Positions 1 through 7,493 of a stretch of DNA of 64,000 nt are shown one piece after another. Both the position numbers and the translations under genes were made by a program. Every line of letters starts with the position of its first letter. Position 1 is the stretch's first letter. Source of the DNA: Taishania pollutisoli. GTDB lineage: Bacteria; Bacteroidota; Bacteroidia; Flavobacteriales_D; Crocinitomicaceae. The notes under the pieces were generated by a model, which made no database searches, was not told the origin of the DNA, and saw nothing but the letters and a program-made list of their open reading frames with translations. The stretch lies in the NCBI RefSeq assembly GCF_014518315.1, contig NZ_JACVEL010000006.1, positions 177,062-241,061 on the forward strand, written 5' to 3'.

Positions 1-46
1 TAACAATCTGAATGAATATTAACAGGAAGTCATTGAATATTTACCG

Positions 47-652
47 TTATTTTCTGTAAAATCCCATCTCATCCACGTAGTTGAAAACAGATGGTGTGAG
101 CAGGTAACGAACATCTTTTCCCGCTTCAATGGATCTCCGGATATAGCTGGAGGAAATGTGCATTACCGGCGCATCTTTGAGAAAAACAACCGACGGATGC
201 TGGTGTAGTTCATTTGTTTCCTGTTCCCGGTTTTCCATTTCCTGCAAGGTAAAAACCCGTGGATAAACAAAAATGCGGTAATTATTCAGTAAATAATCGT
301 AATTGTACCATTTGTGCAATGTGCGCAGGTTATCCTCTCCCATCAACAGGGAAAATTCCGTTTCGGGGTATTGCTCACTCAACACTGCCAGTGTTTTTGA
401 GGTATAGCTTGGTTGTTCCAGCCCGAATTCGATATCACTGGCCCGCAGTTTCGGATTGTCATCAACTGCTTCTTTGACCAGCGCCAGCCGGTGATGATCT
501 GCCAACAAGGTCTTTTTATCTTTGTGCGGATTGTGGGGTGAAACAACAAACCAAACCTGATCCAGATTGGTGTGATCCACCATGTAATTGGCAATGATCA
601 AATGTCCGACGTGAATCGGGTTGAACGAGCCAAAATACAATCCTACTTTCAT
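47..652 (-). CDS. nadD: Nicotinate-nucleotide adenylyltransferase
   Basis: Transfers AMP from ATP to nicotinate mononucleotide to make deamido-NAD, a cytosolic step shared by de novo and salvage NAD synthesis. The N-terminus has the nucleotidyltransferase signature GSFNPIHVGH (H14 and H17 form the HxGH motif), and a late ISSSYIRR segment matches the second ATP-binding motif. At 201 aa the length is normal for NadD. Its start overlaps the gmk stop by 4 bases (ATGA), so translation is probably coupled within a leftward yicC-gmk-nadD operon. Start choice is clear because the HxGH motif sits at its usual distance from this ATG. Confidence 0.95.
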   Translation of the reverse strand: MKVGLYFGSFNPIHVGHLIIANYMVDHTNLDQVWFVVSPHNPHKDKKTLLADHHRLALVKEAVDDNPKLRASDIEFGLEQPSYTSKTLAVLSEQYPETEFSLLMGEDNLRTLHKWYNYDYLLNNYRIFVYPRVFTLQEMENREQETNELHQHPSVVFLKDAPVMHISSSYIRRSIEAGKDVRYLLTPSVFNYVDEMGFYRK

Positions 653-1230
653 GCGTGAATGAATTTCTTTACCAGTTGTTTTGCCTCTTCACATGCTGTT
701 TCCAGGTGATCGTTGAGCAGTATGACATCAAATTGGTCTGCGTGGCTTAATTCCAGTTTCGCTTTTGCCAGCCGTGTTTGAATTTTTTCTTCCGTTTCGG
801 TAGAACGGTGACGCAAACGTTTTTCCAGATCCGCTACAGTCGGAGGTTGTACAAACACTGCCAACGCATGTTTTCCCAATTTCTTTTTGAGGTTGAGTCC
901 GCCGACAACGTCTACATCGAAAATCACAACGTGTCCGTTTTTCCAGATGCGTTCCAGTTCGGAAACCAGGGTACCGTAATAATTATCCGTATACACTTCC
1001 TCCCACTCCACAAACGCTCCTTCTTCTATTTTTTTGCGGAATCCTTCCACGCCGATGAAGTAATAATCTTTGCCATCTGTTTCGTTGTGTCGTGGTGCTC
1101 TGCTGCATGCAGAAATGGAAAATTCGAGTTCTTTCAGATGGGTCAGCAAATGGTGAACGATCGTTGTTTTTCCGGCTCCGGAGGGGGCAGAAAAGATCAC
1201 ACATTTACCTGTATGCTTTAATTCGGTCAT
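649..1230 (-). CDS. gmk: Guanylate kinase
   Basis: Phosphorylates GMP to GDP using ATP in the cytosol. A P-loop APSGAGKT lies at residues 15-22, followed by the GMP-binding region (SRAPRHNETDGKDYYFI, around residues 43-59) typical of the family. At 193 aa it is full length. It begins 1 base after the stop of the YicC-family gene and overlaps nadD by 4 bases, which indicates one transcript. Nothing unusual was seen. Confidence 0.96.
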   Translation of the reverse strand: MTELKHTGKCVIFSAPSGAGKTTIVHHLLTHLKELEFSISACSRAPRHNETDGKDYYFIGVEGFRKKIEEGAFVEWEEVYTDNYYGTLVSELERIWKNGHVVIFDVDVVGGLNLKKKLGKHALAVFVQPPTVADLEKRLRHRSTETEEKIQTRLAKAKLELSHADQFDVILLNDHLETACEEAKQLVKKFIHA

Positions 1231-1231
1231 T

Positions 1232-2098
1232 TTACAAGGTATTTAGTACCTGTTCTTTTATTTTTTCGAGGTTGTCTTTCATGTCCACCACCAGTTTCTG
1301 CATTTCCGCGTGGTTGCTCTTGCTTCCGAGCGTATTGATTTCCCGTCCGATTTCCTGGGAAATAAATCCCAGCTTTTTACCGGCTCCCGGTGTTTTCATC
1401 GTTTCAAGGAAATAATCCAGGTGATTAGCCAGGCGCATTTTTTCTTCAGAAACATCCAGCTTCTCGATGTAGTAGACCAGTTCTTGCTCCAGGCGGTTTT
1501 CGTCGTACCCGGACGCCGCAATTTCTTCCAATCCTTTTCGGATACGCTCACGCACAGTTTCAATGCGTTCCTGTTCGTATTTGGGAACTTCTGTCAATAA
1601 CGTACGGATGCCTTCGATGCGTTCCGTAAATTCTTTTTCCAACGCGATTCCTTCCTGTCGACGGAATTCGTTGAGTTTACCACATGATTCCCCGACCAGT
1701 TTCAATACGGTTTCTTTTTCGCCTTCGGACAATTCTTCCCGTTCGTTGACAAAAATTTCCGGCATGCGCAACAATACTGACAGGTAATCTTCGGTTGTGT
1801 TACCAATCTCGTCGTTGATAGACTTCAGGTCTTTAAAATATGCTTTTGCTAAATCCGTATTGATGGAATACGTTTTGGAATCTCCTGTGCTGTCGAGGTT
1901 GATTGTCAGATCAATTTTTCCCCGCTCCAGTTGTTCCGTCACCTGCTTTCTGGCAAGTGGCTCGAGTTCTTTGTAATAGTTGTGGATTCGCGCGTTCAAA
2001 TCCAGTCCTTTGCTATTCAGCGACCGGACTTCAACGGAAATTTTTTTACTTTCAAACGTTCCGGAAGCACGACCGAAACCTGTCATTGACATCAGCAT
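1232..2098 (-). CDS. YicC-family endoribonuclease
   Basis: YicC/YloC proteins are RNases; the E. coli member degrades the small RNA RyhB. The protein opens with the family hallmark MSMTGFGRA and ends with the conserved DUF1732-type tail (SKSNHAEMQKLVVDMKDNLE). The open frame extends to 2116, but the family normally starts two or three residues before SMTGFG, so the ATG at 2098 is preferred. Adjacency to gmk is a common bacterial arrangement. Family identity is secure; the RNA substrate here is unknown. Confidence 0.9.
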   Translation of the reverse strand: MLMSMTGFGRASGTFESKKISVEVRSLNSKGLDLNARIHNYYKELEPLARKQVTEQLERGKIDLTINLDSTGDSKTYSINTDLAKAYFKDLKSINDEIGNTTEDYLSVLLRMPEIFVNEREELSEGEKETVLKLVGESCGKLNEFRRQEGIALEKEFTERIEGIRTLLTEVPKYEQERIETVRERIRKGLEEIAASGYDENRLEQELVYYIEKLDVSEEKMRLANHLDYFLETMKTPGAGKKLGFISQEIGREINTLGSKSNHAEMQKLVVDMKDNLEKIKEQVLNTL

Positions 2099-2292
2099 AT
2101 CTGCAATTTTCGCCAAAGCTACTAAAAAACACGGTATTTCAATCGTTTTTGGCTACAAACACCAGAGCACTTTTCACTCTTTTATTCCGCATCACGCTAA
2201 TTTCTTTCATGATTTGCATAAAAACAACTCGTCAAGACGCTAAGGAATCTGCTTTTATTCTAACAGTAGTCTGTCAATGAGAAAATGAATGT

Positions 2293-2469
2293 TTAATTGA
2301 CACTAAATGAAAAGAACAGGGATTCTGACGGTGAATTTTTCATGGCTTCTCCGCGTTTGATGATGTCCATTAATTGTGCAACTTCAATAACAGATAACGG
2401 GCTTTTAGTTCCCAGTGAACGGTGTTGCTCCAATTTGTATTCAGCTCTTTTTATTGCATTGTTAATCAT
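2293..2469 (-). CDS. Small hypothetical protein (58 aa)
   Basis: A short leftward frame whose product begins MINNAIKRAEYKLEQ and is mostly predicted helix, with balanced Lys/Arg and Glu. The frame can be opened further upstream to 2616, but that extension is rich in Ile, Phe and Asn and looks like translated AT-rich DNA, so the internal ATG at 2469 is preferred. A weak purine run (GAAGG) lies 5' of it. No family was recognised. It stands alone between yicC and the GlsB-like gene. Moderate to low confidence that it is translated. Confidence 0.4.
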   Translation of the reverse strand: MINNAIKRAEYKLEQHRSLGTKSPLSVIEVAQLMDIIKRGEAMKNSPSESLFFSFSVN

Positions 2470-2718
2470 AACCTTCAATTTTAATTTCAATTCACAAGCA
2501 CCATTTACGGGAAGAATTTTCAGATGGTTACATTTTTTCAAAAAAATAGTGTTGATAACATTTTTAAACGCATCGTTAATAAACAATATCTCACTAAAAA
2601 TCAATAACATAACCATTTATTTTCAAAATTGAATTTTTCAACAATTTTATCAGATTTACGTTCCGTGAAGGGTGATTCTGCCCCGGCGAACGGTGGCAGC
2701 TTCGCTGAAAAGGCTGCT

Positions 2719-2773
2719 GTTTCCGAGCTGTTTGACGTGTAATTCATTACCAGTTCAAACAGCAAACGGAAAC
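2719..2773 (-). other. Imperfect inverted repeat downstream of the GlsB-like gene
   Basis: GCTGTTTGA (2727-2735) is repeated inverted as TCAAACAGC (2755-2763), flanked by a second short pair GTTTCC/GGAAAC. It lies about 50 bases past the stop of the leftward membrane-protein gene, so it could be its transcript end, but there is no clear T-run. The rest of 2617-2822 shows no gene. Confidence 0.35.
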
Positions 2774-2822
2774 AAAGCATATGAAGTGAACTAAAACCGG
2801 CAGACGGTTGAGGCAGCCAGCA

Positions 2823-3074
2823 TTAATCCCTCCTTGGAATCAATAAATTCAGTACGAATAAAATCACAATCGCTCCCAACGCCCCGGTTAAGATAAAACC
2901 AATGGTTCCTCCACCGAAACTCACGTTCAACAAACCAAGCAACCAGTATCCTACTCCTGCTCCGACAATTCCTACAATAATGTTTCCGATTAAGCCCAAT
3001 CCGCTTCCTTTGTACAATGTTCCGCCCAGCCATCCTGCTATGGCGCCAACAATCAATGTCCAGATTACTCCCAT
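2823..3074 (-). CDS. GlsB/YeaQ/YmgE family membrane protein
   Basis: A small (83 aa), very hydrophobic glycine-rich protein with three membrane segments: residues about 3-20, 27-45 and 55-77. It has the family pattern GAIAGWLGG followed by G-rich helices and ends in a short basic tail (IPRRD). The family is called transglycosylase-associated or stress-response membrane proteins; the molecular role is not established. The frame extends to 3107, but the ATG at 3074 puts the first membrane helix at the N-terminus, as in the family. Confidence 0.85.
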   Translation of the reverse strand: MGVIWTLIVGAIAGWLGGTLYKGSGLGLIGNIIVGIVGAGVGYWLLGLLNVSFGGGTIGFILTGALGAIVILFVLNLLIPRRD

Positions 3075-3168
3075 GTTTAGTTGTTTTAATTGGTTAATAC
3101 CTCCCAATTTAACAACTTAAGAAGTGGTAAACAAGTTTTTTTAGTTATTTTAAGATTTTCCCGAGCGC

Positions 3169-4236
3169 TTATTTCAGCACTTTTTCTGTGACTGCTTTAT
3201 TCTTATTGGCCAACTGGCCACAAGCGGCATCAATGTCTTTTCCGCGACTTCTGCGCACATTAACAACCAATCCTTTGCCTTCCAGATAAGCGGCAAATTC
3301 ATCTGTTTTTTTCGGGTCGGCACGTTGGAATGCCGCGTCATCAATCGGGTTGTATTCGATGATGTTGATTTTACAGGGAACACAGCGTGAGAATGTCAGT
3401 AATTCACGGGCATCTTCGATGGAATCGTTGAAATCTTTGAAGATGATGTATTCGAATGTCACACGTGTTCCGGTTTTTTCATAGAAATACGCCAATGCTT
3501 CGGCTAATGAATCCAGGTTATTGGTATCGTTGATCTCCATGATTTTACTACGCTTTTCATCGTTCGCAGCGTGTAATGACAAAGCGAGGTTGAATTTCAC
3601 CTCGTCATCCCCTAATTTTTTGATCATTTTGGCGATCCCCGCCGTAGAAACGGTAATGCGCCGCGGAGACATGCCCAATCCTTCTTTGGAAGTGATGATT
3701 TCCGTAGAACGCAACATGTTTTTGTAGTTCAGCAACGGTTCTCCCATTCCCATGTAAACAATGTTCGACAATGGGATGTTGTACCGTTGCTCCGCCTGAT
3801 TTTTCAGGTACACGACCTGGTCTACAATTTCTCCGGCAGACAAATTGCGCAACAATTTCAAGCGACCTGTCGCACAAAACGTACACGACAAGCTGCATCC
3901 TACCTGTGATGAAATACAAGCAGTCATCCGGGAGGAAGTCGGAATCAAAACACCTTCCACGACTTTCCCCTGCTCAATTTCAAAAGCGCATTTGATGGTT
4001 TTATCCGACGAAATCTGCTGATCGGCAACAGTAATTCCGTCAATGTAAAAATGAGTTTCCAACTGCGCTCTGAGCTCTTTACTCAGGCTGGACATTTCAT
4101 CAAACGCATGCGCATTTTTATTCCACAACCACTCGTACACCTGCTTGGCGCGAAAGGCTTGCTGACCGAAAGCGATCATTTGAGCTTTCAGTTCTTCCAG
4201 CGATAAATTGCGAATGTTGATCTTGTCCGTGTTCAT
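3169..4236 (-). CDS. rlmN: 23S rRNA (adenine(2503)-C(2))-methyltransferase
   Basis: Radical-SAM enzyme that methylates C2 of A2503 in 23S rRNA, and of A37 in some tRNAs. The CxxxCxxC motif (C114, C118 and C121 from this start) would bind the 4Fe-4S cluster in CSLSCTFCATG. GMGEPL and the catalytic-Cys region RRSRGKDIDAACGQL near the C-terminus are present. The frame continues to 4248, but the second Met (4236) gives the typical N-terminus. At 355 aa it is full length. It is monocistronic in appearance. Confidence 0.95.
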   Translation of the reverse strand: MNTDKINIRNLSLEELKAQMIAFGQQAFRAKQVYEWLWNKNAHAFDEMSSLSKELRAQLETHFYIDGITVADQQISSDKTIKCAFEIEQGKVVEGVLIPTSSRMTACISSQVGCSLSCTFCATGRLKLLRNLSAGEIVDQVVYLKNQAEQRYNIPLSNIVYMGMGEPLLNYKNMLRSTEIITSKEGLGMSPRRITVSTAGIAKMIKKLGDDEVKFNLALSLHAANDEKRSKIMEINDTNNLDSLAEALAYFYEKTGTRVTFEYIIFKDFNDSIEDARELLTFSRCVPCKINIIEYNPIDDAAFQRADPKKTDEFAAYLEGKGLVVNVRRSRGKDIDAACGQLANKNKAVTEKVLK

Positions 4237-4266
4237 ATTTCGGTACAAAGATAGGGATTTTTTATC

Positions 4267-5037
4267 CTAAATGCTCCATTGATAGTTAAATCCACTCACC
4301 TGCTGACTTCGCTCTGAAGCGACAATTTTCCCCGCATCGGTTCCTGTTTCAAATTCGGGAAGTGGCAATGCGTGTTCCATTGCTTTCCGGGTGTAATAAC
4401 TTTCCCTGGACGGATGGTCGGGATAGACGAGGTTATAAGCTCCCGCTACAGTCTGATCTTCCAGCAGCAGTTTCATAAATTTCAAAATATCCTGTTTGTG
4501 CACCAGGTTGACCGGTTTCTGTCCGTCAGCAATTCCTGTTCTACCCGACAGGCTGAATACCGGATGCCGGTCCGGTCCGATCAAGCCTCCCAATCGCAGG
4601 ATGGTTGTTCGTCCCGGGAATTTTGTGAGCAATTCCTGTTCCATCCGGTAATAAACGGAACCTGTGTCCACCTCTGTACAGCATTCAGCAACAGTCCCCT
4701 GCTCTGCCTGGTAAACGCCTATTGTAGAAGTAAACACCACACGGCATTCTTCTGGTAGTTTTGCGTGCAACTCATTTACAAAATGTAGCAGCTTCGATTG
4801 CTGTACTTTGTCTTTGGGTAGTGTTGCTGTAATGAAGAGAACATCCAGTGCTTCGATGAATGCTTCCGGAAGGTGATCTCCAAATTCAAAGCGGAACCGG
4901 GTTTGAAATTCACCTGTCTGCTCACTTCGGGTGGTTGAAACAACCATCTTATTCCGGTCTGCTGACAATGTGTTGACGAGATCGTTCCCCAGCCATCCGG
5001 CACCAATAACTCCGATTTTTTTCATTTGCTGCTCCAT
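4267..5037 (-). CDS. NAD(P)-binding reductase/epimerase-like protein (SDR family)
   Basis: Begins with a Rossmann dinucleotide-binding loop GVIGAGWLG and reads as an atypical extended SDR (YeeZ-like) of 256 aa. TSTIGVYQ around residue 103 and VYYRMEQELL around 128 correspond to the usual SDR core strand and Tyr-x-x-x region, though the catalytic YxxxK is not canonical, so activity is uncertain. An alternative ATG lies at 5025 (MKKIGVIGAG). It starts 5 bases after the methyltransferase stop and is probably co-transcribed with it. Substrate unknown. Confidence 0.75.
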   Translation of the reverse strand: MEQQMKKIGVIGAGWLGNDLVNTLSADRNKMVVSTTRSEQTGEFQTRFRFEFGDHLPEAFIEALDVLFITATLPKDKVQQSKLLHFVNELHAKLPEECRVVFTSTIGVYQAEQGTVAECCTEVDTGSVYYRMEQELLTKFPGRTTILRLGGLIGPDRHPVFSLSGRTGIADGQKPVNLVHKQDILKFMKLLLEDQTVAGAYNLVYPDHPSRESYYTRKAMEHALPLPEFETGTDAGKIVASERSQQVSGFNYQWSI

Positions 5038-5042
5038 TCTGA

Positions 5043-5810
5043 TTAAATTTTTACAACAAAATGTTCTTTCCGCTGACCTGGTCGCTTCAGAAGCATTCCC
5101 ATTCGAAACAAATCTACAGAAACGTGGAACCGCTCATCCTTTCGAAGCTGTTCCCATGCTGCAAACATGGAATCACTCCAGCGAATATCGTCCAGAATCA
5201 GGAAGGTTTCATCATGAATGGAAGATTCCAGCAGATCGACATATCGCAATAATGCGATACCGTCATGATGCCCGTCAATGAAGATCAAATCATAGGATTT
5301 CAGTTCATTTTCATTCAGGAACGTATCAAATGTTGTGTTGACGAGGGTAATCGTGTCTGTTTTTGTTTGTTGGAAATTTTCCTGTGCAATTTTTGCTGTT
5401 TCCGGGCATGCTTCCACTGTTGTAATGGTTGCATCCGGGTTTCCTTTTGCAAAGTGAATGGTTCCGATTCCCAGAGAGGTTCCAAATTCCAGCATATTCT
5501 CCGGACGGTAAAATCGGGCCAGTTGGTAAAACAGACGTGCATACTTCCCTTTGCTGGAACTGATCCGGAGGATGTCGCTTATTTTTCGTTCTTTTTTTAA
5601 GGTTTTGGATCCTGCTCCGAAATCTGCCACCTGAATGACTCTCTGGTCTTTCGATAATTGATTCAGCAAGGAGTTGACCTGTAGTTGATCTTCTTTTTCA
5701 ACAGGGGTTCGAAGGCATTCATCCACCAGTTTATAAATAAAAGGCGAATGAGTTCCATGCCTTCCTTTGGCTTTCCAGCGATATTTTATATATTCGAACA
5801 CAAAATTCAC
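5043..5810 (-). CDS. Class I SAM-dependent methyltransferase (O-methyltransferase-like)
   Basis: The fold is shown by the SAM-binding loop EFGTSLGIGTIHFA (motif I), the acidic strand end TTVEACPET (motif II) and DLIFIDGHHDG (motif IV). This arrangement resembles caffeoyl-CoA/catechol-type O-methyltransferases. At 255 aa it has an N-terminal helical extension before the core. It faces away from the DUF4301 gene across a 36-bp gap that must hold divergent promoters. The substrate cannot be told. Confidence 0.8.
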   Translation of the reverse strand: MNFVFEYIKYRWKAKGRHGTHSPFIYKLVDECLRTPVEKEDQLQVNSLLNQLSKDQRVIQVADFGAGSKTLKKERKISDILRISSSKGKYARLFYQLARFYRPENMLEFGTSLGIGTIHFAKGNPDATITTVEACPETAKIAQENFQQTKTDTITLVNTTFDTFLNENELKSYDLIFIDGHHDGIALLRYVDLLESSIHDETFLILDDIRWSDSMFAAWEQLRKDERFHVSVDLFRMGMLLKRPGQRKEHFVVKI

Positions 5811-5846
5811 GGTACAAAGTAAATCAATTGCGATTAAGAATCAGTT

Positions 5847-7238
5847 ATGAACAGCGAAGAAAAAATAAATGGCCAGCGTGAACAGGTGCTGAACGACCAA
5901 TCAAAAGTGGTATTGTTTGCTCCCTGCAGAATCGGGGAAGGAATTCTGCAATTGACTTCGGAGGAATGGAACACGACCATCCGGGCGTTCCAGGCAAGCA
6001 ATGCTTCACCGACGTATTTCATTCCTGCATCCGGCTCCGGTTCGCGCATGTTTGCTTTTCTGTTCGATTTCTTAAATCAGCCGAACACATCCGATATTGG
6101 TGCTGTTGAACGGTTCATGAACCACATCCAGGAATTTGCATTTTATCAGCTGCTTCCGAATGATTTGAAGTTAAAAATCCGTGAAAATGCACTTGATGCG
6201 GAAGAATTAGCCAATTTCTTACTGGGTCGTTCGGGACTGGATTTTGGAAATTTACCGAAAGGATTGATTCCGTTTCACTACAATGAACCGTTTGTTTTGA
6301 ATCCATTCCAGGAACATGTATTGCAAGGAACACGCTTATCCAACGGAAGAGCAAAATTTCATTTTACGATTCAACCTGAATTTGAAGAAAAAATCAAAGC
6401 AAGCATCATGAATCTGGAAGGGCTCACCGGTAAGCAATATGCGGTCTCCTACTCCACGCAATCGAAAGAAACGGATGCCTATGCTTTTGACGAAAAAGGA
6501 GCAATTGCATTGGATGAAGGAAAAGAGATTCGTCGTCCTGCCGGGCACGGAGCGCTGCTTGAAAACCTGAATGAACTGGACGAAGAACTGATTTTCATTA
6601 AGAACATCGACAATGTGCAGCATTTCAATTCCTCGAATTATTCTATGGAAACCTGGTCTGTACTGGGTGGTTTACTGCAAAAATTCCGTACCGCATTAAG
6701 TACGCTGTCACGCAATCCGGATAAAGCAAAGCTCGTTGAACTGAATGAAAAATATCAGTTCCTCTCACCTGCGGAGATCAATGCTGTGCGGACCAATGAA
6801 GAGCTGATTCAGTTAATCAATCGTCCGGTACGTGTGTGCGGAATGGTTCGCAACGAGGGACAGCCAGGGGGAGGTCCGTTTTGGGTAGATGATCATGGTG
6901 TCATTTCCAAACAAATTGTAGAAAAAGCACAAATTTCCCACCACGGAGAACAATTTCGTCTGATGGTGAAAAGCACGCACTTCAACCCGGTAATGATTGC
7001 GCTTTGTCCGCGGGATCTGCAAAATGAAAAAGTGGATTTAACTGCTTTCCGCGACAATTCGAAGTATTTCATTGTCAATAAAACGCAGAAGGGACAAGAA
7101 ATTAAATACATGGAACTCCCTGGTTTGTGGAACGGTGGTATGGCAAAGTGGAACACATTGTTTGTTGAAATTTCTCAAAAGACATTCAGCCCTGTAAAAA
7201 CGGTATTGGATTTATTGGAAGAAGGGCATCGGGGGTAA
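5847..7238 (+). CDS. DUF4301 family protein
   Basis: A 463-aa soluble protein. An early PASGSGSRMF segment (about residues 60-69) resembles the G-x-G-x-R-M loop of nucleotidyltransferases, a known feature of DUF4301. Later motifs HGALLENLN and EGQPGGGPFW are strongly conserved-looking Gly-rich loops. The family is largely confined to Bacteroidota and has no established function; a sugar-nucleotide role is only an inference from the loop. It is transcribed alone and ends shortly before the tracrRNA terminator. Confidence 0.8.
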   Translation: MNSEEKINGQREQVLNDQSKVVLFAPCRIGEGILQLTSEEWNTTIRAFQASNASPTYFIPASGSGSRMFAFLFDFLNQPNTSDIGAVERFMNHIQEFAFYQLLPNDLKLKIRENALDAEELANFLLGRSGLDFGNLPKGLIPFHYNEPFVLNPFQEHVLQGTRLSNGRAKFHFTIQPEFEEKIKASIMNLEGLTGKQYAVSYSTQSKETDAYAFDEKGAIALDEGKEIRRPAGHGALLENLNELDEELIFIKNIDNVQHFNSSNYSMETWSVLGGLLQKFRTALSTLSRNPDKAKLVELNEKYQFLSPAEINAVRTNEELIQLINRPVRVCGMVRNEGQPGGGPFWVDDHGVISKQIVEKAQISHHGEQFRLMVKSTHFNPVMIALCPRDLQNEKVDLTAFRDNSKYFIVNKTQKGQEIKYMELPGLWNGGMAKWNTLFVEISQKTFSPVKTVLDLLEEGHRG

Positions 7239-7279
7239 GAACGCAGTCTATCATTTCGTAAAAGCTACCTTTCAGACAT

Positions 7280-7352
7280 AAAAAAGGCGAGTTGCCCCGC
7301 CTTAAATGTTTTCACAACGGAATAATCCTTATTGTGATTTGCTTTCAAGTTC
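7280..7352 (-). ncRNA. tracrRNA of the type II-C CRISPR system
   Basis: The plus strand at 7332-7352 is identical over 21 nt to the reverse complement of the CRISPR repeat (positions 2-22 of that strand). Leftward transcription therefore gives an anti-repeat beginning GAACTTGAAAGC. It is followed by a small stem (CACAA/TTGTG enclosing GGA/TCC), a single-stranded AAAACATTT stretch, and a terminator hairpin AAGGCG/CGCCTT (arms 7303-7298 and 7289-7284) ending in TTTTTT. A TACTTTTG box (7362-7355) sits where a Bacteroidota -7 element should be for a start near 7350. Predicted length is about 70 nt. The RNA guides Cas9 together with crRNA and requires RNase III. It is divergent from cas9. Confidence 0.88.
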
Positions 7353-7354
7353 AG

Positions 7355-7362
7355 CAAAAGTA
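7355..7362 (-). promoter_or_regulatory. Probable tracrRNA promoter -7 box
   Basis: Reads TACTTTTG on the minus strand, an exact TAnnTTTG match placed 3 bases before the anti-repeat. A TTTG that might serve as -33 element is only about 10 bases upstream, shorter than the usual 19-21, so the upstream half is uncertain. Confidence 0.55.
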
Positions 7363-7450
7363 CTATTTTTTTCAAAAAAATCTTAGGTATTTATACGGGA
7401 AATGATTGTAGTCAAAAAACGTATGGTTAAAATCGTTATCTTCATGGTGT

Positions 7451-7474
7451 AAAATTTCACTGAAAATTTCACTT
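7451..7474 (+). repeat. Tandem 12-bp direct repeat in the cas9 leader
   Basis: AAAATTTCACTG is followed directly by AAAATTTCACTT, ending 19 bases before the cas9 ATG. It lies in the 5' untranslated region between the tracrRNA promoter and cas9. It could be an operator or chance AT-rich duplication; no palindrome is present. Confidence 0.4.
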
Positions 7475-7493
7475 TTCAACACGTAAAACGATT

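Noticed and set aside
778..1221. A long rightward frame opposite gmk
   Set aside because: It is antisense to a secure guanylate kinase and has a shadow-like composition.
2791..3033. A second leftward frame overlapping the GlsB-like gene
   Set aside because: It overlaps a clear three-helix membrane gene in another frame and is rich in Arg, as expected of a shadow frame.
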